The notes beneath the pieces were generated by a model. It made no database searches, was not told where the DNA came from, and saw nothing but the letters and a program-made list of their open reading frames with translations. From Neelides folsomi (Eukaryota > Arthropoda > Collembola > Neelipleona > Neelidae): a DNA stretch of 64,000 bases. Numbering within the stretch: position 1 is the stretch's first letter; each line of letters opens with the position of its first letter. The stretch lies in assembly GCA_034687125.1 (NCBI GenBank), contig JAQGBZ010000347.1, forward strand, positions 1 to 64,000, written 5' to 3'. Positions 38,831 to 50,080 of the stretch are shown one piece after another. The position numbers and the translations under genes were made by a program.

Positions 38831-40214
38831 ATTATTGTAACTTTATAATTTCATAATGAATGTCTTACTTTTCATTTCTTGAAGTTTTTTCCTATTTGAT
38901 TTTGAATGAACCATTTGTCAGTAATCTCTGTCACAAGTTTAATCAACTTTTACTCTTCAATTTCATTCTGCCAATATATTAACATCACTTATAACACCGG
39001 CACATGTCACACGCTGTTAAGATATAAATATAACAAAAATGTATATTAACTTAACACACATATAATTGTTTTCACAAATAACTTGGTTTTTATTCACAAA
39101 AATACTCCATAAGATTGAGTTCATTACGCCAACAAGTTTTATAATTAAATGTTCCGTTCTTATAAAATGTGAAATGTAATATGCGAAGAGTTCAAACTCG
39201 TGTAAAACGGTGATGATGCTGTGTTCATAATGTGCATAAATCTCTTTCCCTCTTCCTCGGATGAAACGAGCTTAAAGGATAGCGCATGGGTCAGATGCAG
39301 AATCCCCCGAATGGTCTCTCCCACCCATTTCGTATCTCTCGTCTCACTCTCCCACTAGCCCAGAACGGAACTCGCAGAGTAAGGGAACTTTTATCTCTTT
39401 TTCCCCTGAGGAGGAATTCCTTCCTATGCTACCAATGTAAATGGATATCATATACACAATGCTTAGTTGCTTGGCAACGATCATTGATTCTTCGCACACC
39501 GCACCCACGTCCCCACCCATACCGGCCCATTATTAACAGCAGAGGGGGAAGTGGCTCTGGCTGCAGACCTTTTCCATTTGGGATTTATATGGCTGTGGGA
39601 TCAAATGGCTTAAAGCCACATCCTACCGTTAAACCACTTAAAACTTTCACATCTTTCATGACTCATGGTGGTATTCGAGTTTGGCAGCTTTAACCAATGG
39701 GTACAGAAAGGACAGATGTTCAAGGACTTTGTCCTTTGCTCCACTTTTGTGTTGAAAAGGTTTAACCAACCGGAACAAGTAGAATTTGGACCTTTCAATT
39801 GACCTCGTTTTAATACAAAGAGATAAAATGAAGGGCTTTGATTGGTTCAAAAGCGGGATGTTTATCTGCGCAATGCGTAGAACCCAGAATGCCCTAGCGT
39901 TTACGGTTTACCCATCGCATCGCCTTATTACTTTTAGAAAAAATTTCTTAGTTATTAAATTCGTTTTGAAATACCACAATTGTTGTAATAATTAAAATAT
40001 TGGATCATACCAAATTGTCTTATTGGTTTTATGCAAGATTCAAATTTACATCGGTGACAGGGAAAATAATCAATTAATTTTTTCTACTATTCGAGTAAAA
40101 TCAAAAATGATCATTTTTGTAATGTTTTTAATTTTATTCTCTTTGTTGTGTTGTTTAGTTTAATAATTTTTTAATTTTATTTGCTTCTCCATAAACAATA
40201 AGACATATAATTTG
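38831..40214. other. Non-coding stretch between repeat nest and solo LTR
   Basis: No supported gene. A 135-codon open frame at 39286-39693 has no recognisable domain and no Kozak or splice support. The missing 5' exon of the zinc-finger gene could be here; I could not find it. Confidence 0.4.
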
Positions 40215-40218
40215 GTAT

Positions 40219-40674
40219 TGTGGACTATTTCTGGTGTTCTATTCCTAGTACCTTATGTGGTGTCTTTCTATGCCATGAACTTCCGTTACTTTTTATATGT
40301 GGCTGCCCTCGGGGCAGCCGCGTATGTAATAGCCACCGAGCGGAAGTCCTCTTGAATAGCTGCGAGTTATGTGTTTCCCTACTTTCCTATGCTCCTCTCA
40401 TGACTTTATATATGAGCTTGGATGCTCTTTGATGGGAATGAAGAGGCAGAGGTTTACAACAATAACATGGTTTTTCTACATTTATTCAGTGAAGGTCTGT
40501 ATGTTGGACTGAGTCTCTCCTAAGGTTGGTGTTCCTCCTAGGTCTCTTGAGACTTGAGTGAGGCTTCTCCAGGAATCCAGGATGAAGGAAGACTCGGAAG
40601 CTGATGGGTGACGATGAGGAGGCAGCGACAACGTCCCTAAGCAGCTCCATGCTAATCCTTATTAGTCACCGACA
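40219..40674. mobile_element. Probable solo LTR of a retrotransposon
   Basis: A 456-bp block begins TGTGGACTATT, ends CACCGACA (5'-TG...CA-3'), and is flanked by the 4-bp direct repeat GTAT at 40215-40218 and 40675-40678, as left by retroviral-type integration. Its base composition is clearly more GC-rich than both flanks. Inside are a perfect 8-bp hairpin GGCTGCCC-TCG-GGGCAGCC (40301-40319) and a TATA-like TTTATATATGAG near 40405, compatible with an LTR promoter. There are no gag or pol remnants and no second LTR, so if real it is a solo LTR left by recombination. A 4-bp match can arise by chance, which limits confidence. Confidence 0.6.
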
Positions 40675-40678
40675 GTAT

Positions 40679-41834
40679 GATCCTTTATAATTGGTAAATC
40701 AAAAAGTGAATTGAATTGAATTCATTTCAACATATTGTCACAGGAGCATAAGTTTTCTAGACTTTTTTTTAAGTTTTAAGATCCTAATAAATTTCATGCA
40801 AACCTATAATTAATTTTTAGGAATAAAATCTAAAAAAATGTTAATTGACCTTTGGTGGCCTTTTTCACTCTTTGAATAGTAATCAACAATTAATTTGTAA
40901 ATTTTTTATAAAATTGTATAGAAAATCCTTAGGAAATCGTTATTTTCAACTTTAAAGGGTTAAATTTAACCCTTTCTTATGGATTATTTCTCGGGAAAAG
41001 CCATAATTTTTATGGGAATTAAAATATTATTTCCATAAAATTCTATTTGGGTATACTATTCTTGGCTCGCGCTTGCAACTCCTATGAGTTTAAAGCGCAT
41101 TATTGAAAATACATGTGGGGCGCACGAAACCCTTGTGCTAGTTTTTAAGTTTTTTAATAACATATGCGAAAGCCGCTCGGCCCCGCTTCAACATTTTCAA
41201 TAATGCGCTTTAAACTCTCAGGTGATCCCAACATAAACAATTGACCTATGGTGACATGTTCAGTCTTTTTTAATCCTATGAGTAATTAATTGAAAATTAA
41301 TTTAAGCATTTTTTTTACTATTAGTGAATAGAATATCCAATAAAAATTTTCGCTGCCGAGATTAAATTATATTTATAATTAAATTACCTATCATAATTCC
41401 TCGATTGGCCCCAATATAAAACAAATGGTAATGGAAAAGGATTTTATAGAATATACATAAAACATTTATGCAAGAAGAATACAATAAAGAATTGAATAAT
41501 GTGTATAGTATACATACTACCTATATTTATTACCAATATAAAGTAAAGATCTCATAAATATCAGATATGTATGTAAATTGCAATTAGTTTCAAGATTCAC
41601 TTGGACTCAATATGAGACACCTGATATTTTATGAACACAAGGTAGTTAATTTAATGAAGTGTCCAAATGAAGCCTTGCAGGTCTGAAAATATGAAATGAG
41701 GAAGAGTAACGAGAATCCCTTATTGCACGTCTCATTTCAATTCTTTCAATCGAATACATACCTGAACATTTGTTTCGTTGTTAGTATGTTATCGAATACA
41801 TGAAATAAAATGCCTCCCGTGACAAACCGCCCCA
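40679..41834. other. Non-coding stretch upstream of the cuticle-like gene
   Basis: No coding exon. It contains a 25-bp perfect inverted repeat (41086-41110 with 41193-41217) and, at its right end, the promoter of the cuticle-like gene. Confidence 0.5.
41086..41217. repeat. Inverted repeat with 25-bp perfect arms
   Basis: The arm starting GAGTTTAAAGCGCATTATTG at 41086-41110 is exactly complementary to 41193-41217, with an 82-bp loop. No clear target-site duplication was found beside the arms, so this may be a foldback element remnant or a transcribed hairpin. Confidence 0.8.
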
Positions 41835-41843
41835 TATATAAAG
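41835..41843 (+). promoter_or_regulatory. TATA box of the cuticle-like gene
   Basis: TATATAAAG lies 91 bp before the ATG at 41926. Transcription would be expected to start near 41865-41872, leaving a 5' leader of about 55-60 bases. A strong TATA box fits a developmentally or moult-regulated structural gene. Confidence 0.65.
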
Positions 41844-41925
41844 ACAACTCATTGTCTTTCACCTCACTTTTAATTTTTAACTGATAGAAACTTTTTGGCA
41901 TCATTCTGCATATAAATTTTTCAAT

Positions 41926-42953
41926 ATGAAGATTATCGTTTTATTATCTCTCATAGGTTTGGAAAAAATTCTTGCCCATTTTCGGAAATTGTTTTATTCC
42001 TATTATTCAATATTTAAAGAGTGTGATTTCCTATTTCCAGTTTCTTCTTATGCCGGAGTCGTTCATCAGAAGCCTATTGCCTATTCTCACCATGTTCATG
42101 GGGCGGCGATCAGAAATGTTGAGAACATCTCAGTCACCAAAACCATAACTCCGGTTATTACAAAGACAACGACACATCAAACTCATTCCGAACCTGCCAT
42201 ATCTGTCGGACAAGTTCAAGGTACAAACTTATTAATACATATTACTTAAGTAAATATTATTGCTGAATCATAAAATTAATAAATTTGCATTCTTGTGCTT
42301 TTGTAGGATATACTCAATCTGCTGCTGGTCATGATAAAGTCACTCCTGTCACTTTCAACACCCAATACACATCTCATCACAACCCAACAGTCGGAGTGAA
42401 CGGTCCAGTCACTTATGCCGAACATGGTCACAATCACGTCCAATATGCTCAACATGCTCCAGTTGCCCATGCTAAAGTGGTCCAATACGCTCCAGTCGCT
42501 CAGGCTCAAGAAGTTCAATACGCTCAAGTTGCCCAGCCCCAAGAAGTTCAATACACTCAAGTTGCCCACAACAAAGAAGTTCAATACGCTGCTCAATACC
42601 CTCCAGTTGCCCATAACCAAGAAGTTCAATACGCTCAAGTTGCTCAATACGCTCCAGTTGCCCATGCTCATCCAGCTCAATACGCTCAAGTTGCTTATGC
42701 TCATCCAGCCCAATATGCTCAAGTTGCTCAGTACGCTCAATACGCTCCAGCAGTTCATGCACAAACCGCTGTATTTTCCCATGGAGGAATTGCTCATCAA
42801 GGATACTCTCAAGTGATCGCAATGCCCAGCTATATTGGAGCTTACTCCCAATATCAACCCATCGTTTCTGCATCACATCATCATGGACTTTTTTATAATC
42901 AAGGATTTCACGACCATTCTGATATTCAATCAGTTTACGCTGCCCACTATTAA
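41926..42953 (+). CDS. Secreted cuticle-like protein with Tyr/Ala/Gln/His repeats
   Basis: Three exons, 41926-41956, 42041-42220 and 42307-42953, encode 285 residues. Exon 1 is only 31 bases and, joined to exon 2, gives a signal peptide (MKIIVLLSLIVSSYAG). The middle carries a Thr/His-rich segment, then about 15 imperfect repeats built on VQYAQVA and VAHAHPAQYA up to about residue 215, then a non-repeat His/Ser/Tyr-rich tail ending YAAHY. The composition (Ala, Tyr, Gln, His, Val) and secretion resemble low-complexity arthropod cuticular proteins. No chitin-binding Rebers-Riddiford motif is seen, so chitin binding is not shown. A polyadenylation signal AATAAA is at 43071-43076. The first intron (84 bases) keeps the frame open and has no stop, so an unspliced form would also be translatable but would spoil the signal peptide. 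The family is inferred from composition only. Confidence 0.8.
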
Positions 42954-42956
42954 TTG

Positions 42957-43930
42957 TATTAATTAAAAGTTTACTTTGTTGTCATTTATATAATTTTTAT
43001 GTAAGGATTTGTGCCATTTCGTATGCATGTTAGTGATTTGAATGAACCACAGTGAATGTTATTAAATAATAATAAATGAATTTTTTACAATAGAAAAAAT
43101 GGAATTTCATTCAGCAAAATATGTTAATTTAACTATCTGTATTTTACACAATGGTTACATCACGAAATTTCCATCACATAAGATCATTGACAATTTAATG
43201 TGAAATAATTTCGACTTAATTTGAATGTGAGGTAGAAGGTCATTGAAGTTAATCTTTACAATAAATAAATTTTAATGAATTTATTTGAAAAAAAAAAGAT
43301 TCGGTTATTACTTGATTTTTCCTATTATATAACAACAATACAAATAGAATTCCTCATGCAAGTTTATCATAAATTATTAATAAGTTAATAAGCCTATTGA
43401 AATACCAATTGTAAGCACTGATCTGATCACGTCAATATATTAAAATTATACCATATAATGTACATATGAAAAATTAATGAGCTGTGTATAATTGTAGCAT
43501 AACAATTTTATTGTCACCGGAATGCTTTGAAAGTTAGTGAGTTAATTGTTATGTAGAAAGATATTTGGAAGTTGATGAAAGGCTGAATAAATCAAGGAAA
43601 AAAGAATTGATTTTGATACTGGCTAAAACGAATAATTAGGCAATCTATGAACAGAGCAAATATAGATGATGGTAATGAGAAGAAAACATAAAATGAGATG
43701 AGGAAAACCCAGTGAAACTCCGCTCCCAAAGTCAGTATTGGGGGGAGGGTTAATGGCAGTTTATCTTCCAAAGCTCCTTAACTTCTCTTCTTACTTCCCT
43801 TCACTAGACATATTTATCCATAATCTCAGTTTAAATTTCTAATTTTGTTTCCCTTTAATACCTTCAAGAAACTATCGGCAGCTTTAGTATTGAATCATCC
43901 TTGACTTCAATCTCACACACGGAATTTCCA
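42957..43930. other. Intergenic stretch between cuticle-like and SLC15 genes
   Basis: Contains the 3' end of the cuticle-like gene (AATAAA at 43071-43076) and the 5' flank of the peptide transporter. No other feature is seen. Confidence 0.5.
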
Positions 43931-46900
43931 ATGCATTCCAAAAGGGGAGAATTGTCGTTTGAAGAAAACAAAGAAGAAAATGCAAAACTCAAATATCCAA
44001 GGGCTGTCTTTTTCGTCATTGTCACAGAATTTTGTGAAAGGTAAATTAACTTAAATATAAAATAAAAGCATTATATTCTTTGTTCGCATCAAAATAAATC
44101 AGATTTTTGAAAAAGCCCTTTATTAACCTTGAAAAGAAAAAGGTAAAAGATGATTTGTTTTTTTCCAGTGTATAAAAATATGTGTGCTAATAAGCCGATA
44201 CATAATGCTCAACGGAATTTTACTTTACTAGTTTAAATAAAACAAATAAATATTGTACATAAGAATAGATATACCAAAATTATCACCTTCACTTGCTCAA
44301 TTTACACTAATGGCTTGACGTTAATTTTCTTTTTGTGTAATGATTGAATTTACCTAATTATTACAGAGAAGCCGAATGTAATTTTCGGAAATTTAATTAT
44401 TAAAAATTAGTATCTTGGCATAATTAACGTACGCAATACTTTTCCTTCTAGATTTTCTTACTATGGAATGCGAGCCATTTTAACAATTTATATGACGAAC
44501 TCATTGGGGTTTAGCGAAGACAATTCCCGGATGTTTTATCACATTTATCTGCTCTTGTGTTATGCCATGCCCGTGGTTGGAGGAATTCTCTCTGATTCCT
44601 TTCTCGGGAAATACAAAACGATCCTGTATATTTGTATCATTTACGCAATTGGAGAGCTCATGCTGTCTGTCTCGGCTATACCTGTCCTTCACCTTCCGAA
44701 AGTGTGCGTAGACTACTTAATTAATATATACATTAAGTACATAAACAATGAGTTCATTGAATGGTAGTTGACATGAATTATTAATGATCATTAGACCATT
44801 GTTGCTCATTGCCTTGTTCCTCATGGGGCTTGGAACCGGAGGAATTAAACCCTGTGTGGTTGCATTAGGAGCTGAACAATTCCAACTTCCTACACAAGAA
44901 AAGCAACAGCAACAAGTGTTTATATTTCTATCATGTATTTGAATATATTTCAGAATTCTGATGGCCTTTACCTATAATTAATTTTTAATTTGTAGTTTTT
45001 CTCAATCTTCATGTTTACTGTCACGGTCGGGTCGATGCTCTCCACCATCATTACTCCAGTATTCAGAACTGATGTGAAATGCTTTGGAGAAAACACATGT
45101 TACTCCTTGGCCTTCTTCTTCCCAGCAACACTCACTCTTGTGGCAATCGGTAATTGAAGGATAAAATTCGCAGTTATTTCCAGGATCAATTGTCAAAATG
45201 TTCTTGAATTTTTACAATACAGTTGTATTCGTCCTTGGCAGGCGTCTATACAAAACTTCGCAACCAGAAACAAACGTGATTGTTGATGTCACAAAATGCA
45301 TTACGGTAAGCATTGGTTTTATTAATACCAAAACAATGTTTGACTACCCAATCGACATACAATTTATCTGTAATGTCACTTATTGTAAGTTGTAACTTAA
45401 CTGACGTTGAGCAATTAAATATTCTTTTCACCATTGGAGGTGTCTTCGGCTTATTTCCACTTGTCTCACTAATTATCCTCGTAAATCTCCATTTACCAAT
45501 AATATGCATGAATCTGTACATTAACGTCTTTTGTAATTTAAGTGGCGATTAAGATAAATACAAAGTTACAATGCCAAGTAGATTGACCTTTAGTTTACTG
45601 CTCTTTTATAGTTTTACTACTTTAATGTTATGTTTACGATCATGTCATTATGAGTCTCTTTCTATGCAAGTATTCATGTGCGTAATTGTGTGTTTTATAG
45701 TACGGGATTACGAAACGCGGGGTCAAAAAAGATGAGAAAGAACATTGGTTAGACCATTCGGAAGAAAAGTAAATAACTACTAAATTTTATGCTTATATTT
45801 ACAAAAAATACATAAAATATTTTGTGAATCATATCACTGATAACTTAACTTTGTAAAAAGCCCTTTGAAGATAATAAGATAATTGTATAAATATTAACAT
45901 TTTACACTTAAAGTATAAATAAATATTTATGTTAAATACATCAATATAAACTTTGAACAAATTACAAGCTTAAAGCTATTCTTAAGCCAAATCAAATAAA
46001 AGATGACTTTTTTATAAATACAGATATGGAAAACAACTCGTAGAAGATACAAAGGGGTTTTTGAGGATTCTCATCTACTATCTTCCCATCCCTATGTTTT
46101 GGGCTCTTTATGAACAAATTGTGAGATTGGATTTTATTATCTATAGGCTAATATAAATCATTACACGTACTATTAGGATACAATTCTGGTCGATTTCAGT
46201 AATGTAATAATAATTAAGTGGCGTTAAGATTGATTTCATCAAATGCGCGAAACAAAAATTATCTGATTTAATATTTTTAATTAATTATTAAATCTAATGA
46301 AATTAATAAAAGCAAAACCCCAAGCTAGTTCTATATGAATTCTACGAGTTTGATTTACCAAATTATGATTTTTAATCTTCAATCTCCTTACTTTTGAAAT
46401 AGAATCAAGATTTTCAAATGTTAAAAACATGGCATTTTCAACGTTTTTCACTTAAATCGATGAACATTCAAAATATATGAGAAATTTAATTCTCGCATTA
46501 TTCTTTAATAAATTCTACGACTTTTATTGATCTAAATTTCTTTTTTAATTTTAATTCTCCCTACTTTTTGATGAATTGTCTTTAGTTAAATGTTAGTAAA
46601 TCGAGTGAATTTCGTTTTATTTGGATTTAATTATGAAAATCGTAGTTTTGAATCGTATCGAGATTTATGAGGACATACTTAATTTTCATTCCTAATCTAA
46701 TAACAGTGCCAAATTATTCTTTATCTTTAAATAATTAAACATCTTATAATTAAATCATGCATTTTATTGTTAATGCAAAATATGTTAAAAGTTATAACAA
46801 AAGTCTAATACATATATGGTAATATTTATCATCAAATTTATGTAATCTTTTATCATGTAATATAATATGAAAAATCTTATGCTATGCAAAAGGCAATTAA

Positions 46901-49428
46901 TTTTGTATAAGAAAGCTAAAGAATTTATGATTAAATGCAATTTTGACACTTGTTATGACATAGGGATCGAGCTGGACCCTCCAAGCAAAACGAATGACAG
47001 GATTGATTGAGCTTATCAATTACAGAATCAAACCTGACCAGATGCAGGTACGCAAATTGAAGTAGTTCCTTCAAGTTATTTTACCAACAATTAAAAAGAT
47101 GTTTATGTTGACGTTGCCCCATTATAATTGTTGTCAAAACTCATATATAATGGGTGTGTTCTCGGAAGAGATAGCGTCATGACAAACATCATGGCAAGGA
47201 ATTTTAAAAGACCTCATTATCACACAATTTACTCAATGTAGGTGGCGAATCCAATTCTAATGTTCATCTTGATTCCCTTTTTCGAAACAGGTGATTTCTA
47301 AATACAATAACACTCAAATTTACCAATCCGATCTTGTTAACCCATGACTCATTGGCAAAGTATTAGAAATAAAGAATTTTTATCATTAAATCATTTTAGC
47401 CATATATCCTCTATTCAGGAAATGCAATCTTCTGAAGAAACCTCTCCAAAGAATGGGGGTAAAGATTCACAAAACTAAAAGCTTATATCCTATTAACTAT
47501 GAAGACAATATACCACATATCCCTTTCCACTAATAACAATTTCCGTAATCTAATTAGCTCTATAGATTTATTGCCCATTGATGAAATTGATGATATATGA
47601 ATGTTCTAATAATATCATGTAATGAAATATCACAACTTACTCAACTAATTATGGTTTATAAAATAGATTGGTGGCGTTTTAGCAGCGCTTTCATTCATTG
47701 TAGCAGGCCTTGTTGAAAAACAAAATGAAGTAATGAAATAACAATACTACTAAATTATAATTTATTCAGAGTAAAACAATCCTGTATTTTTTCTTTATTC
47801 AGCTTTACTATCCAATTTATCCCAAAAGTGGTGATGGACAGTTGAACCTGTTTAACGCACTTCCATGTACAATCAATCTCACTTACAACAATGACTCACA
47901 TGATAATGCGTTTGAAAGTTTTGTCATTTTGCCGAGAACTACACTATTGCTCAAATCAGTTCATCAAGGATCGATTGACCTTTTGATCAAAACATTGACC
48001 AAAGGAGGGAAGTGTGAAGGAGTCAAAGAATGGAACGGGAGACTTATTGTCGCAAAAGGTGAAACTAGAACAGCTATTATCGAGAATTCACAAAATGCAA
48101 TTTCCATCGAACCTTTCACTGTACCTGAAGATATTGAAAAGTCCAAAGATGGATATTCCAAATTAAGGTTGTTATAATTAAAGAATTTTTAATTGTCATT
48201 TTACTTTTTTACTTTAATTTCACAAAATCAAAACAATATGAAATTATTATAAACTTGCTTCAAATGACTTATTTAGGATTATCGCATCAAGAAAAGGAAT
48301 TCAAAATTCAATTTACCAAAATTCTACATTAGAAGTTAAACTTATGGATAAAAAAGGCCATTTTCAATATCTATCCGTTTATAAGTCGGATATGATGGTT
48401 AACAAATCTCAGATTACTAAAGAAGTTGAACCGCAAATGTAATTTTTTCCAAACATTGTCAATCATACCTAAAATTACACATAATATTACATAGCATACT
48501 GTATTTAAGTAATCCAAATGTTAATTTAAATTCAATTACATGTGTTTTATTTATCGCAAAATTATTTGATTTTAAGGTATCAAGTAATCGTTGTTGCAAA
48601 TACCACAACTCCGAATGGAACCGTTTCAAGTGAAAAAGCTTTTTTGATGTGGATTGAATTGAAGACTGGAGGAAGTTACATTTTATTTTTAACCATTGAG
48701 GATCACCAAATTTCAAAAATTGGGGAACCATCAGGAAATTCTATAATCTATGAACTCAAAGTACAACTTAAAATTACTCTATTTTAACAATTTTCAATGA
48801 CTTAATAGATATTATTATAATGTAATGCTTATTCCATTGTTTACATTACAGGAAAATTTGATAGCTTTGACTTTACCAAATGAAGTCCACATGCTTTGGC
48901 TGCTTCCTCAATACATTGTAAGTAAATTAGTAGATTAGATTGATTGATTGGTAATTTTAAATACATTTTATAAGTAGAGTAGTATACTAGTATATCATGC
49001 AAAAATTGGGAATTTCTATAATACAGTATGTTTTTATTATGTGTATAGCTCATGGCTTGTGCTGAAGTACTTTTTATTATCTCTGGTCTGGAATTTACTT
49101 ATACACAGGTACCAAAACAAAACAAGTTTAAAAAATTAATCTACAGGAAATTCTTATTCATTTTGATTTAATCTATTAGGCTCCAAAGAGTTTGAAAAGT
49201 CTTTTACAATCATTCTGGCATTTGACAAATGCAACAGGAAATTTTATCGTAATCGTCGTGACTCAATTGAAATTTCATCATTCCCCAGCGTCGGAGTATT
49301 TTGCTTTTGGAGCTGTTATGGTCGTTGATATGATACTCTTCGCTGTTTTGACGATGAAATACAAATATGTGGAAGATATGCCTCCTCCGGTTCTTAATGC
49401 AAAAAAAGAAAATGAATCGAAATTATAA
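43931..49428 (+). CDS. Proton-coupled oligopeptide transporter, SLC15 (PEPT1/2-like)
   Basis: Seventeen exons: 43931-44040, 44452-44703, 44795-44915, 44996-45149, 45223-45305, 45701-45768, 46024-46120, 46964-47047, 47242-47290, 47400-47458, 47667-47729, 47803-48167, 48277-48438, 48577-48760, 48852-48917, 49049-49108 and 49180-49428. They give 741 residues, close to vertebrate PEPT1 and PEPT2. Family signatures are clear: the proton-coupling EFCERFSYYG near the start, GTGGIKPCV in the fourth helix region, PMFWALYEQ, GSSWTLQAKRMTG, GGVLAALSFIVAG, a long extracellular loop encoded mainly by the three exons 47803-48760, and SGLEFTYTQAPKS near the end. It should import di- and tripeptides with protons across the plasma membrane, typically in gut. 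One oddity: the segment that reads like SINAGS in relatives is TVTVGS here, replacing a conserved Asn. The intron 46121-46963 carries a dispersed repeat. AATAAA lies at 49522-49527. Confidence 0.92.
46219..46667 (+). repeat. Dispersed intronic repeat, copy 1 (in SLC15 gene)
   Basis: A block of about 450 bp matches 52054-52517 in the same orientation through much of its length, with scattered substitutions and small gaps. Shared landmarks include TTTTTAATCTTCAATCTCCT, AAAAACATGGCATTTTC, AATTCTACGACTTTTATTGA and TCCCTACTTTTTGATGAATT. No terminal inverted repeats, tRNA-like head or coding frame were seen, so the repeat class is unknown. Confidence 0.85.
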
Positions 49429-50080
49429 CGAGTATTTTTGTAGCGTATATATAATATAGTAATATAGCGAACATACTACCTACTATACATTCCATACCCT
49501 TTCATCATCTCAATTAAAATAAATAAAATTTTCAATGAATTATAAAACTTATACTTTGAATAAAGCTTAATAATTTTTTTATTTGCACTTGTTTATTTCT
49601 GTAATTCAATATTATATTATATTATGATCAAATTCATCAGCTTTATTTAATGTTTTAATAATTGATTATAACTCACATCTCGCATTCAAATGAATAATAC
49701 AAATTGTACTTATATACAATTATACAATACATTAAATATTATTAAAGTATTTGATTATTCGTAAAAATTGGACCAAATCCAAATTAACTAAACGGTTTTG
49801 TCCTCAATCCAATGTTTTCATTCCCATTAGAAAGTTAAACGAAGCGAACTTTTAGCCATATTCAAATCTCTTACAAAATATTCTTTTTATTTCTCATTTC
49901 TTTCATAGACATATGACAGTTCACAGTATCAAAGTTCACACGTTTGCGTAAAATGAAATTTAAACAGTGCAGGTTAATAATAAATTTCATAGAAATGTGA
50001 TTCATTATCTGTTACAAGTATAGTAAGCAACTATTATTTAGTCTTCAAGTTGTCCATCAAAAATTGAATAATTAGTCAAG

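Noticed and set aside
39286-39693. 135-codon plus-strand open frame
   Set aside because: No recognisable domain, mixed low-complexity composition and no splice or promoter context. Length alone is not evidence in a stretch of raised GC content.
40220-40432. 70-codon Cys/Leu-rich open frame
   Set aside because: It lies wholly inside the probable solo LTR and has no protein-family features.
42276-42857. 193-codon open frame on the minus strand
   Set aside because: It is the antisense shadow of the cuticle-like repeat block. Its Ser/Leu/Asn repeats are a by-product of the repetitive codons on the plus strand, where splicing and a signal peptide support the real gene. The alternate-frame plus ORF at 42415-42816 is the same kind of artefact.
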